DNA of 64,000 nt from Candidatus Flexifilum breve (GTDB lineage Bacteria; Chloroflexota; Anaerolineae; Aggregatilineales; Phototrophicaceae): NCBI GenBank assembly GCA_016717205.1, contig JADKGC010000002.1, positions 186,001-250,000 of the forward strand, written 5' to 3'. A model generated the notes under the pieces. The model was not told where the DNA came from. It made no database searches and saw only the letters and a list, made by a program, of their open reading frames with translations. Position numbers and translations under genes: made by a program. Positions 44,040 to 51,455 of this stretch are shown piece after piece. Position 1 is the stretch's first letter; each line of letters opens with the position of its first letter.

Positions 44040-44642
44040 CGAAGATATTCTCGCTTCGCGCTGTACTGCCTGCGCCGCACGGATAAGAAGATGGCGTGCC
44101 TCCCGCCCAATGTCGACGGGTCGGAGATTCGTCACCAGCTTTACACACTGGCACTGACCTACTTCGAAGCGATTCACCGCAACTACTTCGACCGCCCTGA
44201 TCTGCACAAGCTGCACAACCGGTCGGGTGAGCTGTGGTCGCCGCTCGTCGCCCTGGCAGCATTCTTCGAGGAGGAAGGTGGGGTGACAGGGTTGCTCGAT
44301 GCGATCTCTGAGGCGGCACTGTGGGACGAGCAGATGAGCGAAGGCAAGGCGCTCAGCGACCGGGAAGAAGCGGTCTTACAAGCGCTGGAGCTGATGACAC
44401 GAAATTCGGTTGGCGAGATGTGGATCAAAGCCGCAGAACTGCGCGAGCAGGTGCGCGGGCTGCTCGGTTACTCAGAGGAACAGATGGGCGCAGCCCAGTG
44501 GATCGTGCACATCCTCAAGCGGATGCAGCTTACCGATCCAGCGCGGCGAAAGCATCATGTGGGCGGTCAACTCTATGCGGTTCAGCGCACTGAACTATTG
44601 GACATCATGCGGCGCTATGACGTCGCACACATCGAATCCTAA
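44040..44642 (+). pseudogene. C-terminal remnant of a DUF3631/primase-helicase-like protein
   Basis: The frame open from 44025 to 44642 reads YSRFALYCLRRTDKK, then LPPNVDG at 44100, then LHNRSGELWSPLVALAAFF and a winged-helix-like end (GAAQWIVHILKRMQL ... LLDIMRRYDVAHIES). This resembles the C-terminal part of plasmid/phage-type ATPase-primase (DUF3631-like) proteins. No N-terminal ATPase part exists upstream; homology-like sequence begins abruptly without a start codon (first ATG at 44091). So it appears to be a 5'-truncated leftover of a mobile replicon. A second, more decayed relative is at 55281-55496. Domain naming is from memory and moderately uncertain. Confidence 0.6.
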
Positions 44643-44649
44643 TCGCCCG

Positions 44650-44689
44650 AAAAACTGATCAAACTGGTCAAACCGATCAACCGGTCAGG
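44650..44689. repeat. Iteron-like array of a 10-bp unit, left copy
   Basis: Four tandem units of roughly TCAAACYGRT, starting AAAAACTGATC and ending CCGGTCAGG, 8 nt after the primase/helicase remnant stop. An inverted copy is at 46211-46251. Confidence 0.65.
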
Positions 44690-44694
44690 CATTA

Positions 44695-44755
44695 GCGCCA
44701 TCAAGTCAATATCTTGAGACACTAGTCACCTAGTGTTTCAATGGCTTGATGGCGC
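44695..44755. repeat. Large nested palindrome
   Basis: Outer arms GCGCCATCAAG (44695-44705) and CTTGATGGCGC (44745-44755) are perfect inverted copies; inner arms ACACTAG (44719-44725) and CTAGTGT (44730-44736) nest inside. It directly follows the iteron-like array. Confidence 0.65.
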
Positions 44756-44820
44756 GCTGTTTCGCCTTGATCAATAGAACGCTGCTGATTGCAGCTTTGA
44801 CGATGGATACTACAGAGCGG

Positions 44821-45489
44821 TTACGCTGCGGGCAGACTATATGCCCAATCTACAAACCTTCCACCATCATAAAGCGGCTGCCCATGCCCAAACAGGATAG
44901 TCTGTGGATGAAGGTCTGCCAGCTTACGTGCGGATGCTCGGTTTTGCGGGATATCCTGAGTGAAGATTGTGGGCGGTTCTCCCAAACGTGTCTTTAGCGT
45001 CAGGAAGTCGATGTTCGCGGCGACATCACCGAGAATCAGCGTACGATCCGATTCACGCCAGTAAGCGAGGTGTCCGGGGCTGTGCCCCGGCGTCTCGATC
45101 ACCGTGAAGCCGGCAACGAGATCGCCTTCGTGCAACGTCCGTTCGACAGGATGTGCAGGACCTGTCCAGAAGATATCTTGCGTTTGCGTGATCAGATTTC
45201 GCGGAATCTGCCCACGCATGTCGCCGCTCTCCATAGCTGGCGCATCTGATTCACCGCACAGGAGCGGAATGCTGAAACCCTCACAGATTGACTTACTCGC
45301 GCCCTGATGATCAGGATGGACGTGGGTCAGAACATGCTTGGAAATCCGCTTCCCTTTTAACTGACGCAGTAACCCGCGCTGCGCCATTTTCGTTCCCGCG
45401 TCGATCAACACGTCGCAGACCAGGTAGACGTTCACGAGGTAATTGGGCGTTCCATTAAGGAGAAAGACGTTCGGCGCAACTTCGTACAT
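44821..45489 (-). CDS. Metallo-beta-lactamase-fold hydrolase
   Basis: A 222-residue MBL-fold protein. The zinc ligands are all visible: THVHPDHQG (HxHxDH, about residues 55-60), TPGHSPGH, the bridging Asp in LILGDVAAN and the last His in LFGHGQPL. Length and lack of extra domains suit the glyoxalase II/lactonase-like branch. Its start is 4 nt after the TetR gene stop, so both are one transcript; the regulator probably responds to this enzyme's substrate. Substrate unknown. Confidence 0.88.
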   Translation of the reverse strand: MYEVAPNVFLLNGTPNYLVNVYLVCDVLIDAGTKMAQRGLLRQLKGKRISKHVLTHVHPDHQGASKSICEGFSIPLLCGESDAPAMESGDMRGQIPRNLITQTQDIFWTGPAHPVERTLHEGDLVAGFTVIETPGHSPGHLAYWRESDRTLILGDVAANIDFLTLKTRLGEPPTIFTQDIPQNRASARKLADLHPQTILFGHGQPLYDGGRFVDWAYSLPAA

Positions 45490-45493
45490 GGGC

Positions 45494-46078
45494 TTAGCCT
45501 TTCTGTTGGTTCAACTGTAGAAAGAAGATCAACTGCTCGCCCGCTTGCTGCAAAGGAGTGATGCTGCGTTCGGCACGGCTCAACAGCAGCCCCCCTTCGA
45601 TCACGATTAGCGCGAACAGAGCGAGTGACGGGGCTGCGGATTCCTCATAACCGGTTTGTACGAGGAATTGGGCGATCTGCGTCTGCCACTGGCGGTAAAT
45701 GGTTTGGGAAGCATGCTGGATCGTGTCGTTCTGGGCAGCCGTTTCGAGCGTGACCGTCGCGATAGGGCAGCCCTTCGTGAATGCAGAGGCTTCGAGCTGC
45801 TGACTCAATAGCTCAACAAGCGAATGGATGGCGCTAGGGACGTCCGCGGTTTCGCTAAATGCCGCTTGCAGAGCTTGAGTGATCACATCGCCACCCGCCT
45901 GCATCGCGGCGGCAACCAGCGCATCTTTGCCACCACGAAAGTGATAGTAGAGCGATCCCATCGGCGTGCCGCTTTCCTGCGTGATCTGGTTCAACCCCGT
46001 CCCATGGTAACCCTGCGTTGCAATGAGCTCCACGGTCTTTTGCACTAAGCGCGCTTTTGTCTCATCACCCTTACTCAT
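45494..46078 (-). CDS. TetR-family repressor (LmrA/YxaF-like)
   Basis: A 194-residue repressor from ATG 46078 (a TTG at 46090 is in frame). The N-terminal helix-turn-helix is TQGYHGTGLNQITQESGTPMGSLYYHF, and the C-terminal ligand domain has KGCPIATVTLETA, as in LmrA/YxaF-type TetR proteins. A 12-bp perfect palindrome overlaps its own promoter start point, indicating autorepression together with the MBL gene. Confidence 0.92.
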   Translation of the reverse strand: MSKGDETKARLVQKTVELIATQGYHGTGLNQITQESGTPMGSLYYHFRGGKDALVAAAMQAGGDVITQALQAAFSETADVPSAIHSLVELLSQQLEASAFTKGCPIATVTLETAAQNDTIQHASQTIYRQWQTQIAQFLVQTGYEESAAPSLALFALIVIEGGLLLSRAERSITPLQQAGEQLIFFLQLNQQKG

Positions 46079-46095
46079 ATCTCTACCCAAAATAA

Positions 46096-46139
46096 ATAGA
46101 GTACTCTACATAATAATACACCAATAAAACTTGGATGCA
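46096..46139 (-). promoter_or_regulatory. Promoter and operator of the TetR/MBL pair
   Basis: On the minus strand TTGCAT (46134-46139), 16 bp, TATTAT (46112-46117). The perfect palindrome TAGAGTACTCTA (46096-46107) lies at the expected start point, 18 nt before the ATG. Confidence 0.72.
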
Positions 46140-46210
46140 AGAGGCAAAGTTCGGACATCAACTGCATTGGGTTCTGTTTCTGGTTGTGATTTTGTTTTCT
46201 GTCGATATTT

Positions 46211-46251
46211 CCTGACCGGTTTGACCAGTTTGATCGGTTTGAGCAGTTTTT
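46211..46251. repeat. Iteron-like array of a 10-bp unit, right (inverted) copy
   Basis: The reverse complement matches 44650-44689 at about 35 of 41 positions (AAAAACTG start, CCGGTCAGG end, TCAAAC spacing every 10 bp). With the left copy it brackets the MBL/TetR pair as a ~1.6-kb unit with inverted ends. Confidence 0.62.
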
Positions 46252-46271
46252 CCGTCGATCAGAATCGCATT

Positions 46272-46688
46272 TTACGAGTCATCCAACTGGGATAGTGCCG
46301 CTTTGATGTCAATAACAGGCGTACCATCAATTGCTTCGATGGGACCGACTTTCAAGCGATTCCCGTTGCTTTCAAGCACAGTCACGCGATGCAAGCCGAT
46401 AGGATTCGGGCGTGCCGGGGAGCGCGTCGCAAAAACCCCGGTGAGCGGGTTTTCGATCTCGCCGCGGGGATGCACTTGGAGCACATCACGCGCAGAACGA
46501 TGCAGCCAGGTGAGGATGATGAGCTCATCCCCGGCGAAAATTCTATAAAGCGCCTGCTCAAATGGTGGGAAAACTTCGATCCAAGCGTCGGGCGCGCCTT
46601 CGTAGCCTTGCCGCGGCGCAGCTTCGAGCTCCGTGAGGTCAGAGCGGATAACGCCAATCGGATGAAGCGTGTAGCTGTTGGCCATCAT
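46272..46688 (-). CDS. trmO: TrmO-like tRNA (t6A37) N6-methyltransferase
   Basis: A 138-residue protein from ATG 46688 (GGAAGG 7 nt upstream). LHPIGVIRSDL at the N-terminus and GVFATRSPARPNPIGLHRV are the signature of the TrmO/YaeB/VirR family, which uses SAM to methylate t6A37 in threonine tRNAs. The E. coli protein is about 235 residues; short forms lacking the C-terminal domain are common in other phyla and may act on other substrates. Not obviously linked to its neighbours. Confidence 0.82.
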   Translation of the reverse strand: MMANSYTLHPIGVIRSDLTELEAAPRQGYEGAPDAWIEVFPPFEQALYRIFAGDELIILTWLHRSARDVLQVHPRGEIENPLTGVFATRSPARPNPIGLHRVTVLESNGNRLKVGPIEAIDGTPVIDIKAALSQLDDS

Positions 46689-46861
46689 CTGGTCGCCTTC
46701 CACGCTGACCTTGCTCACCGATCACACGTTGCTGTTTCCATTGGCAGGTACCTTACAGTTTTGCCGTACAGGCTCGACTCTGACTCCGTGTGGACTAGTC
46801 GTCCAGTCAGAGGGACAAAAACCATTAGTTCCAAGTATAGCGTATTCGCACGTCACCCTGT

Positions 46862-46887
46862 CCCAACTTCTTGCTCCGTAGGAAAAG
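46862..46887 (-). repeat. tRNA-Arg-derived repeat, copy C (anticodon-arm part only)
   Basis: CCCAACTTCTTGCTCCGTAG then GAAAAG matches copies A and B over the anticodon-loop and variable region, but the T-arm, acceptor and hairpin are absent. It lies in the 260-nt gap upstream of trmO; nothing else was seen there. Confidence 0.5.
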
Positions 46888-46948
46888 AGCGAGTGATTTT
46901 TTGTCTAACTTATAGACCTTGTTCACAACTGAAATAGTGTTTCAAACG

Positions 46949-47950
46949 TTAGGTCGAGTCGCGAATCACAAGCGAGGTTGGCAGCACAATCTTTACGGGC
47001 TGCAAGAGCGTTTCACCGTTCATGAGATCATACAGGCGATGTACCGCCACTTCACCCAAGTCTTTTTTGGGCATGTTTACGGTAGTAAGCGGCGGCGTGG
47101 TATAACTGGATTGGACAGTGTTGTCAAAGCCAATAACAGCAACATCCTGAGGCACTCGCAATCCAGCCTCCTGCAGAGCCTGAAGCGCCCCAAAGGCAGT
47201 ACGATCACTGACGCAGAACACAGCATCAAACCGCTCGCCACGCTCTAACAGAGCTAGCATTTCGCGATACCCCTTGTTTGGAAAGCCCGAAGAAATCGGC
47301 GGTTGGATCAACCCGGCTTCCAGAGGAATACCCGCATCGATCAAGGCGAAACAGTAGCCTTGAAAGCGCTCGATCAGACTGGGGTATTTTTTGGGACCTT
47401 GAATACACGCAATTCGCTGATACCCGCGTTCGATCAGATATCGTGTAGATTGAAACGCCCCGGACTGGTTATCCACCAGAATACAGTTGAGCGCGCGTCC
47501 CGGTAGCGAGACGTCAACTAACACGACAGGAATGTCGACTTCCAAGGTACTACTGATAACCTCGGCAGTGATGTCACCACCGCCTAGCACAATCACACCC
47601 CCAAGGTTGCGTAGTCGTTCTGAGATCGAGATGTTTTGACCGGGCTCGACAATGACGAGGATGAGATTATAACCGAGATCCCGCGCTGCCGCCTCCATAC
47701 TGTGCAGAACGTCACCGTAATGCAATTCTGAAAACATTGAAAATGGCAACCGCTCGACGAGCAGCCCAATGAGCGTTGATTCACTGCCATTCGCCTTGCG
47801 CGGAGTATAACGAAGCTTAGTTACTGCCTCGGCAATGCGTTGGCGTGTTGTATCACTGAGGCCGGGCTTATTGTTGAGATATAGGGAGACCGACGCTAAA
47901 GATACGTTGGCTTCCGCTGCTACATCCTGCATTGTCGTCTTTTTTGCCAT
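46949..47950 (-). CDS. LacI-family transcriptional regulator of the GH116 locus
   Basis: A 333-residue LacI-type regulator (KKTTMQDVAAEANVSLASVSLYL at the DNA-binding end; ligand domain ending PPLTTVNMPKKDLGEVAVHRL). It is a close relative of the LacI at 15153-16163, sharing the MAKxTTM start, the CIQGPKKYPSLIERFQG-type segment and the C-terminal motif. Divergent from the binding protein of the third ABC locus, which it most likely represses. Nested palindromes at 48147-48192 are candidate operators. Confidence 0.92.
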   Translation of the reverse strand: MAKKTTMQDVAAEANVSLASVSLYLNNKPGLSDTTRQRIAEAVTKLRYTPRKANGSESTLIGLLVERLPFSMFSELHYGDVLHSMEAAARDLGYNLILVIVEPGQNISISERLRNLGGVIVLGGGDITAEVISSTLEVDIPVVLVDVSLPGRALNCILVDNQSGAFQSTRYLIERGYQRIACIQGPKKYPSLIERFQGYCFALIDAGIPLEAGLIQPPISSGFPNKGYREMLALLERGERFDAVFCVSDRTAFGALQALQEAGLRVPQDVAVIGFDNTVQSSYTTPPLTTVNMPKKDLGEVAVHRLYDLMNGETLLQPVKIVLPTSLVIRDST

Positions 47951-48100
47951 AGTTTCTATGCCTGCTCATTCGCCGCGCTTGATTTTAACATGACAATCTC
48001 ACGCCCTTGCGAAGGCCCATCCCATCTGTTGATGGAAGCGTGTCGAGGAGATCGAACTGAATACCACTTGTCTACTGCTAAACTGATTTTACCAGTGGTC

Positions 48101-48129
48101 TTGACGTTTCGCTAAAACCGCGCTACTCT
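48101..48129 (+). promoter_or_regulatory. Possible promoter of the GH116/ABC operon
   Basis: TTGACG (48101-48106), 17 bp, TACTCT (48124-48129). The -35 is good and the -10 weak. Confidence 0.4.
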
Positions 48130-48146
48130 TTTTTCTAAATATTTTA

Positions 48147-48192
48147 CTGTAGTTTCAGTGAAATTTTTAGGGCTATTTCCCTAAAACTACAG
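48147..48192. promoter_or_regulatory. Nested palindromic operator region before the third binding-protein gene
   Basis: Outer arms CTGTAGTTT (48147-48155) and AAACTACAG (48184-48192), inner arms TTTTAGGG (48165-48172) and CCCTAAAA (48179-48186), all perfect. The 47951-48302 gap otherwise shows only an AAGGAG site just before 48303. Confidence 0.6.
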
Positions 48193-48302
48193 CTCCCTCA
48201 AAGGAGGAAGGTCAAGGAGGTGAATACGCGAGTTAACATAGGCATTCCAACAAAAGCATAGACAAAATTTGACAGAACAACTGAATTTAAGGAGCTTGAT
48301 CA

Positions 48303-49601
48303 ATGGCGCAACGACGCAGCATTTTTGCTCTGCTGGTGCTTCTTCTGCTAGTCGCATTTGTCGTCCCGGTATCTGGACAGGATAACGTGAGCGGCGAAGT
48401 CAACTTCTTCTTTCTCGATGATCGTCCGGAATCGCGCGACAACTGGGCAGCCATTGTCGCCGGTTTCAACGAAACCTTCCCGAATGTGACAGTTAATCTG
48501 ATAGGTGGTCCCGCGACCGAAGGCTGGGATGGCTACGCTCAGGCGGCAGCCCGTTCTATCGCTGGTGGGCAGCCGCTTGATGTGATTTATGTCGCAGTTG
48601 AAGGTGTGGCCACTCTGGTAGATCTAGGTGTCCTGACCCCACTTAATGAATATATCGCCCGGGATCAAGCCGAAGTCGACGAGCTGTTGAATGACGTCGA
48701 TCCGGCATTGATCGAGCCGTTCATTATCGACGGCAGTCAATACTTGCTGCCCCACAGTTGGAACAGCATGCTGATGTACTATAACACAGCGCGCTTCGCC
48801 GAAGCCGGTTTGGAACCGCCCGCTGACGACTGGACTTGGGATGATTTTCTCGTGGCAGCGCAGGCTTTGACCGAAGATACGGACGGGGACGGGCAACCGA
48901 ACCGCTACGGGTATGATATTGGCGGTGGGCCGTTCGGGCTTGAGCCGTGGTTCGCATCCAATGGCGGTAGCTTCATGTCCGGCGACTGGTGCAATGCCCA
49001 ACTGAATTCTCCGGAAGTCGTCGGGGCGTTCGAATTCCTCAGCAGCCTCGTCTACGAACATGGAGTCTCACCCACCCCCGGCAGCACCGCCAATCTGTTC
49101 GAGCAGTTCCAGAATGGTGACATCTCGATGTTCGGCGCAGGTCGGTGGATGGTCGGGATCTTCATGGGCATGGATTTCTCCGACTACGACATCGCTTATT
49201 GGCCTGGTAATCCCAGTAGCGGAACAGTTGTCGGCGTCGACGGCTACGCCATGTTTAGTACAACCCAGAACCCCGATGCGACCTGGGAATTCATCAAGTA
49301 TTTAACCAGCGAATCGGTCCAGCAAACGCTTGTCGGCGCTGATGATGCACCGGCTTCCAACGTCCCCGCTCGCCGGAGTGTGGCGGAAGCGCTTCTGAAC
49401 TTCCCGCCAGATCATGCTGAACGTTTCTACGGTTCTCTCTCCTTTGGACACGGTGCAAACATGCTGCCATCACCCAAGAACGCGTCTGACGTTTACGGTG
49501 CACTTGGGCGCGCCAGCACCAATATCTTTTCTGGCGAGGTCAGCGTTGAAGATGCACTAAACGCTGCCCAGAGCGAAATCACCTCTTCAAGCTGCGGCTA
49601 A
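48303..49601 (+). CDS. ABC sugar solute-binding protein (GH116 locus)
   Basis: A 432-residue family 1 binding protein with a signal peptide (residues 1-26, ending VPVSGQ) and an AAGGAG site. Features include AAARSIAGGQPLDVIYVAVEG, LPHSWNSMLMYYNTARFAEAGL, DTDGDGQPNRYGYD and a C-terminal Cys pair region (SSSCG). First gene of the operon with two permeases and a GH116 glycosidase, so a beta-linked gluco- or xylo-oligosaccharide is a likely ligand (inference). Confidence 0.93.
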   Translation: MAQRRSIFALLVLLLLVAFVVPVSGQDNVSGEVNFFFLDDRPESRDNWAAIVAGFNETFPNVTVNLIGGPATEGWDGYAQAAARSIAGGQPLDVIYVAVEGVATLVDLGVLTPLNEYIARDQAEVDELLNDVDPALIEPFIIDGSQYLLPHSWNSMLMYYNTARFAEAGLEPPADDWTWDDFLVAAQALTEDTDGDGQPNRYGYDIGGGPFGLEPWFASNGGSFMSGDWCNAQLNSPEVVGAFEFLSSLVYEHGVSPTPGSTANLFEQFQNGDISMFGAGRWMVGIFMGMDFSDYDIAYWPGNPSSGTVVGVDGYAMFSTTQNPDATWEFIKYLTSESVQQTLVGADDAPASNVPARRSVAEALLNFPPDHAERFYGSLSFGHGANMLPSPKNASDVYGALGRASTNIFSGEVSVEDALNAAQSEITSSSCG

Positions 49602-49609
49602 GGAAGTTA

Positions 49610-49639
49610 TGGGGCAGTTCTAGTGAAAGAACTGCCCCA
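49610..49639 (+). terminator. Intra-operon hairpin after the binding-protein gene
   Basis: A 12-bp perfect stem (TGGGGCAGTTCT and complement) with a 6-nt loop, directly after the stop codon and before the permease ribosome site. Confidence 0.7.
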
Positions 49640-49664
49640 CTCATTTTCAGCCGAGGAGGCCTTT

Positions 49665-50567
49665 ATGGAACGCACCATGACATTGCGCAGGCGCAAAGTG
49701 ATCGAAGCGCTAATCGGTTACGCCTTCATTGCACCGACGATGCTCGGTTTCATCGTCTTTCTGGCAATTCCAATGCTTGTTGGCATCAGTCTGATGTTTT
49801 TTCACTGGTCCATGTTCAAACCGCCTGAGTTCGTTGGGTTAGAAAATATTCAGGCTTTTCTTCAAGATCCGCGTGTTTTGACTGTCTACAAAACAACTTT
49901 TGGAATGGCCTTCGGGCTCATCATTAGTAATCTAACCCTCGGCTTAGGCATCGCCCTGCTCCTGAATGCCAAAATGCCAGGGGTGCTCAGCGGTTTCTTT
50001 CGTGCCGCCTACTTCTTCCCCACGGTAGTATCAACCGTCGTCGTTGCTGTAATCTGGCAGTTTTTGTTGAACAAGGACCTAGGGCTTGTAAATTATTATT
50101 TGGGACTTCTGGGCGTCGATCGGATCAACTGGTTGCTCTCAAGCACATGGTCACCCATCGCTGTCATCATCACCGATACATGGAAGAATGTTGGCTTCTA
50201 TGCATTGATATTCCTCGGCGGTCTGAAGAACATCCCACGCGATTACTATGAAGCCGCTGAAGTTGATGGTGCGACGACGCTCCACAAATTCCGCTATATC
50301 ACGATGCCATTGTTGACCCCCACCATGCTCTTTCTTATCATTACGAGCACTATCGGTGCCATGCAGATCTTCGGTCAATCCTTCATCCTGACTGGTGGCG
50401 GTCCCGGCGATGCGACCCGTACAATTGTTATGTACATTTACGAAAGCGGAATTCGCTCCTTCCGCGTTGGATACGGCGCTGTGCTGTCGGTATCGCTGCT
50501 GCTGGTCATTGTTGGCATGACAACCCTGCAGTTTATCCTTAGCCGCCGTTATATTCATTATCAATAA
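49665..50567 (+). CDS. CUT1 sugar ABC permease (MalF/UgpA type)
   Basis: A 300-residue permease. ATG 49665 is chosen because GAGGAGG lies 6 nt upstream; the reading from 49623 would start inside the hairpin. Six helices, EAA loop DYYEAAEVDGATTLHKFRYITMP. Thirteen nt separate it from the MalG-type partner. Confidence 0.93.
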   Translation: MERTMTLRRRKVIEALIGYAFIAPTMLGFIVFLAIPMLVGISLMFFHWSMFKPPEFVGLENIQAFLQDPRVLTVYKTTFGMAFGLIISNLTLGLGIALLLNAKMPGVLSGFFRAAYFFPTVVSTVVVAVIWQFLLNKDLGLVNYYLGLLGVDRINWLLSSTWSPIAVIITDTWKNVGFYALIFLGGLKNIPRDYYEAAEVDGATTLHKFRYITMPLLTPTMLFLIITSTIGAMQIFGQSFILTGGGPGDATRTIVMYIYESGIRSFRVGYGAVLSVSLLLVIVGMTTLQFILSRRYIHYQ

Positions 50568-50580
50568 GCGGGAGCCAACC

Positions 50581-51453
50581 ATGCTACAGGCACTTTTCAG
50601 TCCTGCCGAAACACAACGTTCTCCATCCCGCTTCGGCAAGGATCTTCCGCAGTTGTTGGCAATCATCGTTCTGGCACTCGGCGCGCTCGGCATTATCGCG
50701 CCATTTGGCTGGACTATTCAGGGTGCATTTGGCGATCCTGCCGAAGCTGTCCGGTTGCCTCCTCAGTGGATTCCCACGCATCCGAACCTCGACAACTTCA
50801 ACGAGATGTTCGACCGGTTGCCTTTCGGGCTGTTCATGTGGAATTCGGTCAAAATTGCCACAGCGGTGACAATTGGCCAGTTAATTACCACATCGACGGC
50901 GGCTTTCGCCTTTGCGCGCCTCAGATTTCCGGGCCGCAATACATTGTTCTTCATTCTTCTCGCATCGTTGATGATACCGGGGCAGATCACGCTCGTGCCT
51001 ATGTTCATCGTCATCCGGCAACTTGGGCTCTACAATACGCATCTCGCGCTCATCTTGCCGGGTTTGATCAATCCCTTTGGTGTCTTCTTCCTGCGCCAGT
51101 ACTTCCTGACGATCCCGACCGATTACGAGGATGCGGCACGGGTGGATGGGGCTGGACCGATTGCCATTTTTCTTCGCATCATGCTGCCGCTGGCCGCTCC
51201 CGGTATGGCTACGCTCGGCATCCTGACGTTCGTCGGCGTATGGAATGACTTCCTCGGCCCACTGGTGTTCATCCAGGACGAGAATCTCTTGACCTATACG
51301 GTTGGTCTACAGAAACTGCAAGGCATTTATGGGGGTGCTCTAGGCCCAACCGCGGCAGGCACAGTACTGGGGGTCATCCCGGTTCTAGTCGTCTTCATCG
51401 TGCTGCAGCGTTACATTGTCAAGAGCGTCATCGCAACAGGAATTAAGGGTTAA
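50581..51453 (+). CDS. CUT1 sugar ABC permease (MalG type)
   Basis: A 290-residue permease with six helices, EAA motif DYEDAARVDGAGPIAIFLRIMLP and the C-terminal VLQRYIVKSVIATGIKG tail. Two nt before the GH116 gene start. No ATPase gene in the operon. Confidence 0.93.
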   Translation: MLQALFSPAETQRSPSRFGKDLPQLLAIIVLALGALGIIAPFGWTIQGAFGDPAEAVRLPPQWIPTHPNLDNFNEMFDRLPFGLFMWNSVKIATAVTIGQLITTSTAAFAFARLRFPGRNTLFFILLASLMIPGQITLVPMFIVIRQLGLYNTHLALILPGLINPFGVFFLRQYFLTIPTDYEDAARVDGAGPIAIFLRIMLPLAAPGMATLGILTFVGVWNDFLGPLVFIQDENLLTYTVGLQKLQGIYGGALGPTAAGTVLGVIPVLVVFIVLQRYIVKSVIATGIKG

Positions 51454-51455
51454 AT

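Noticed and set aside
46389..46937. A 182-codon plus-strand open frame
   Set aside because: Mostly antisense to the trmO-like gene; no ribosome site or domain.
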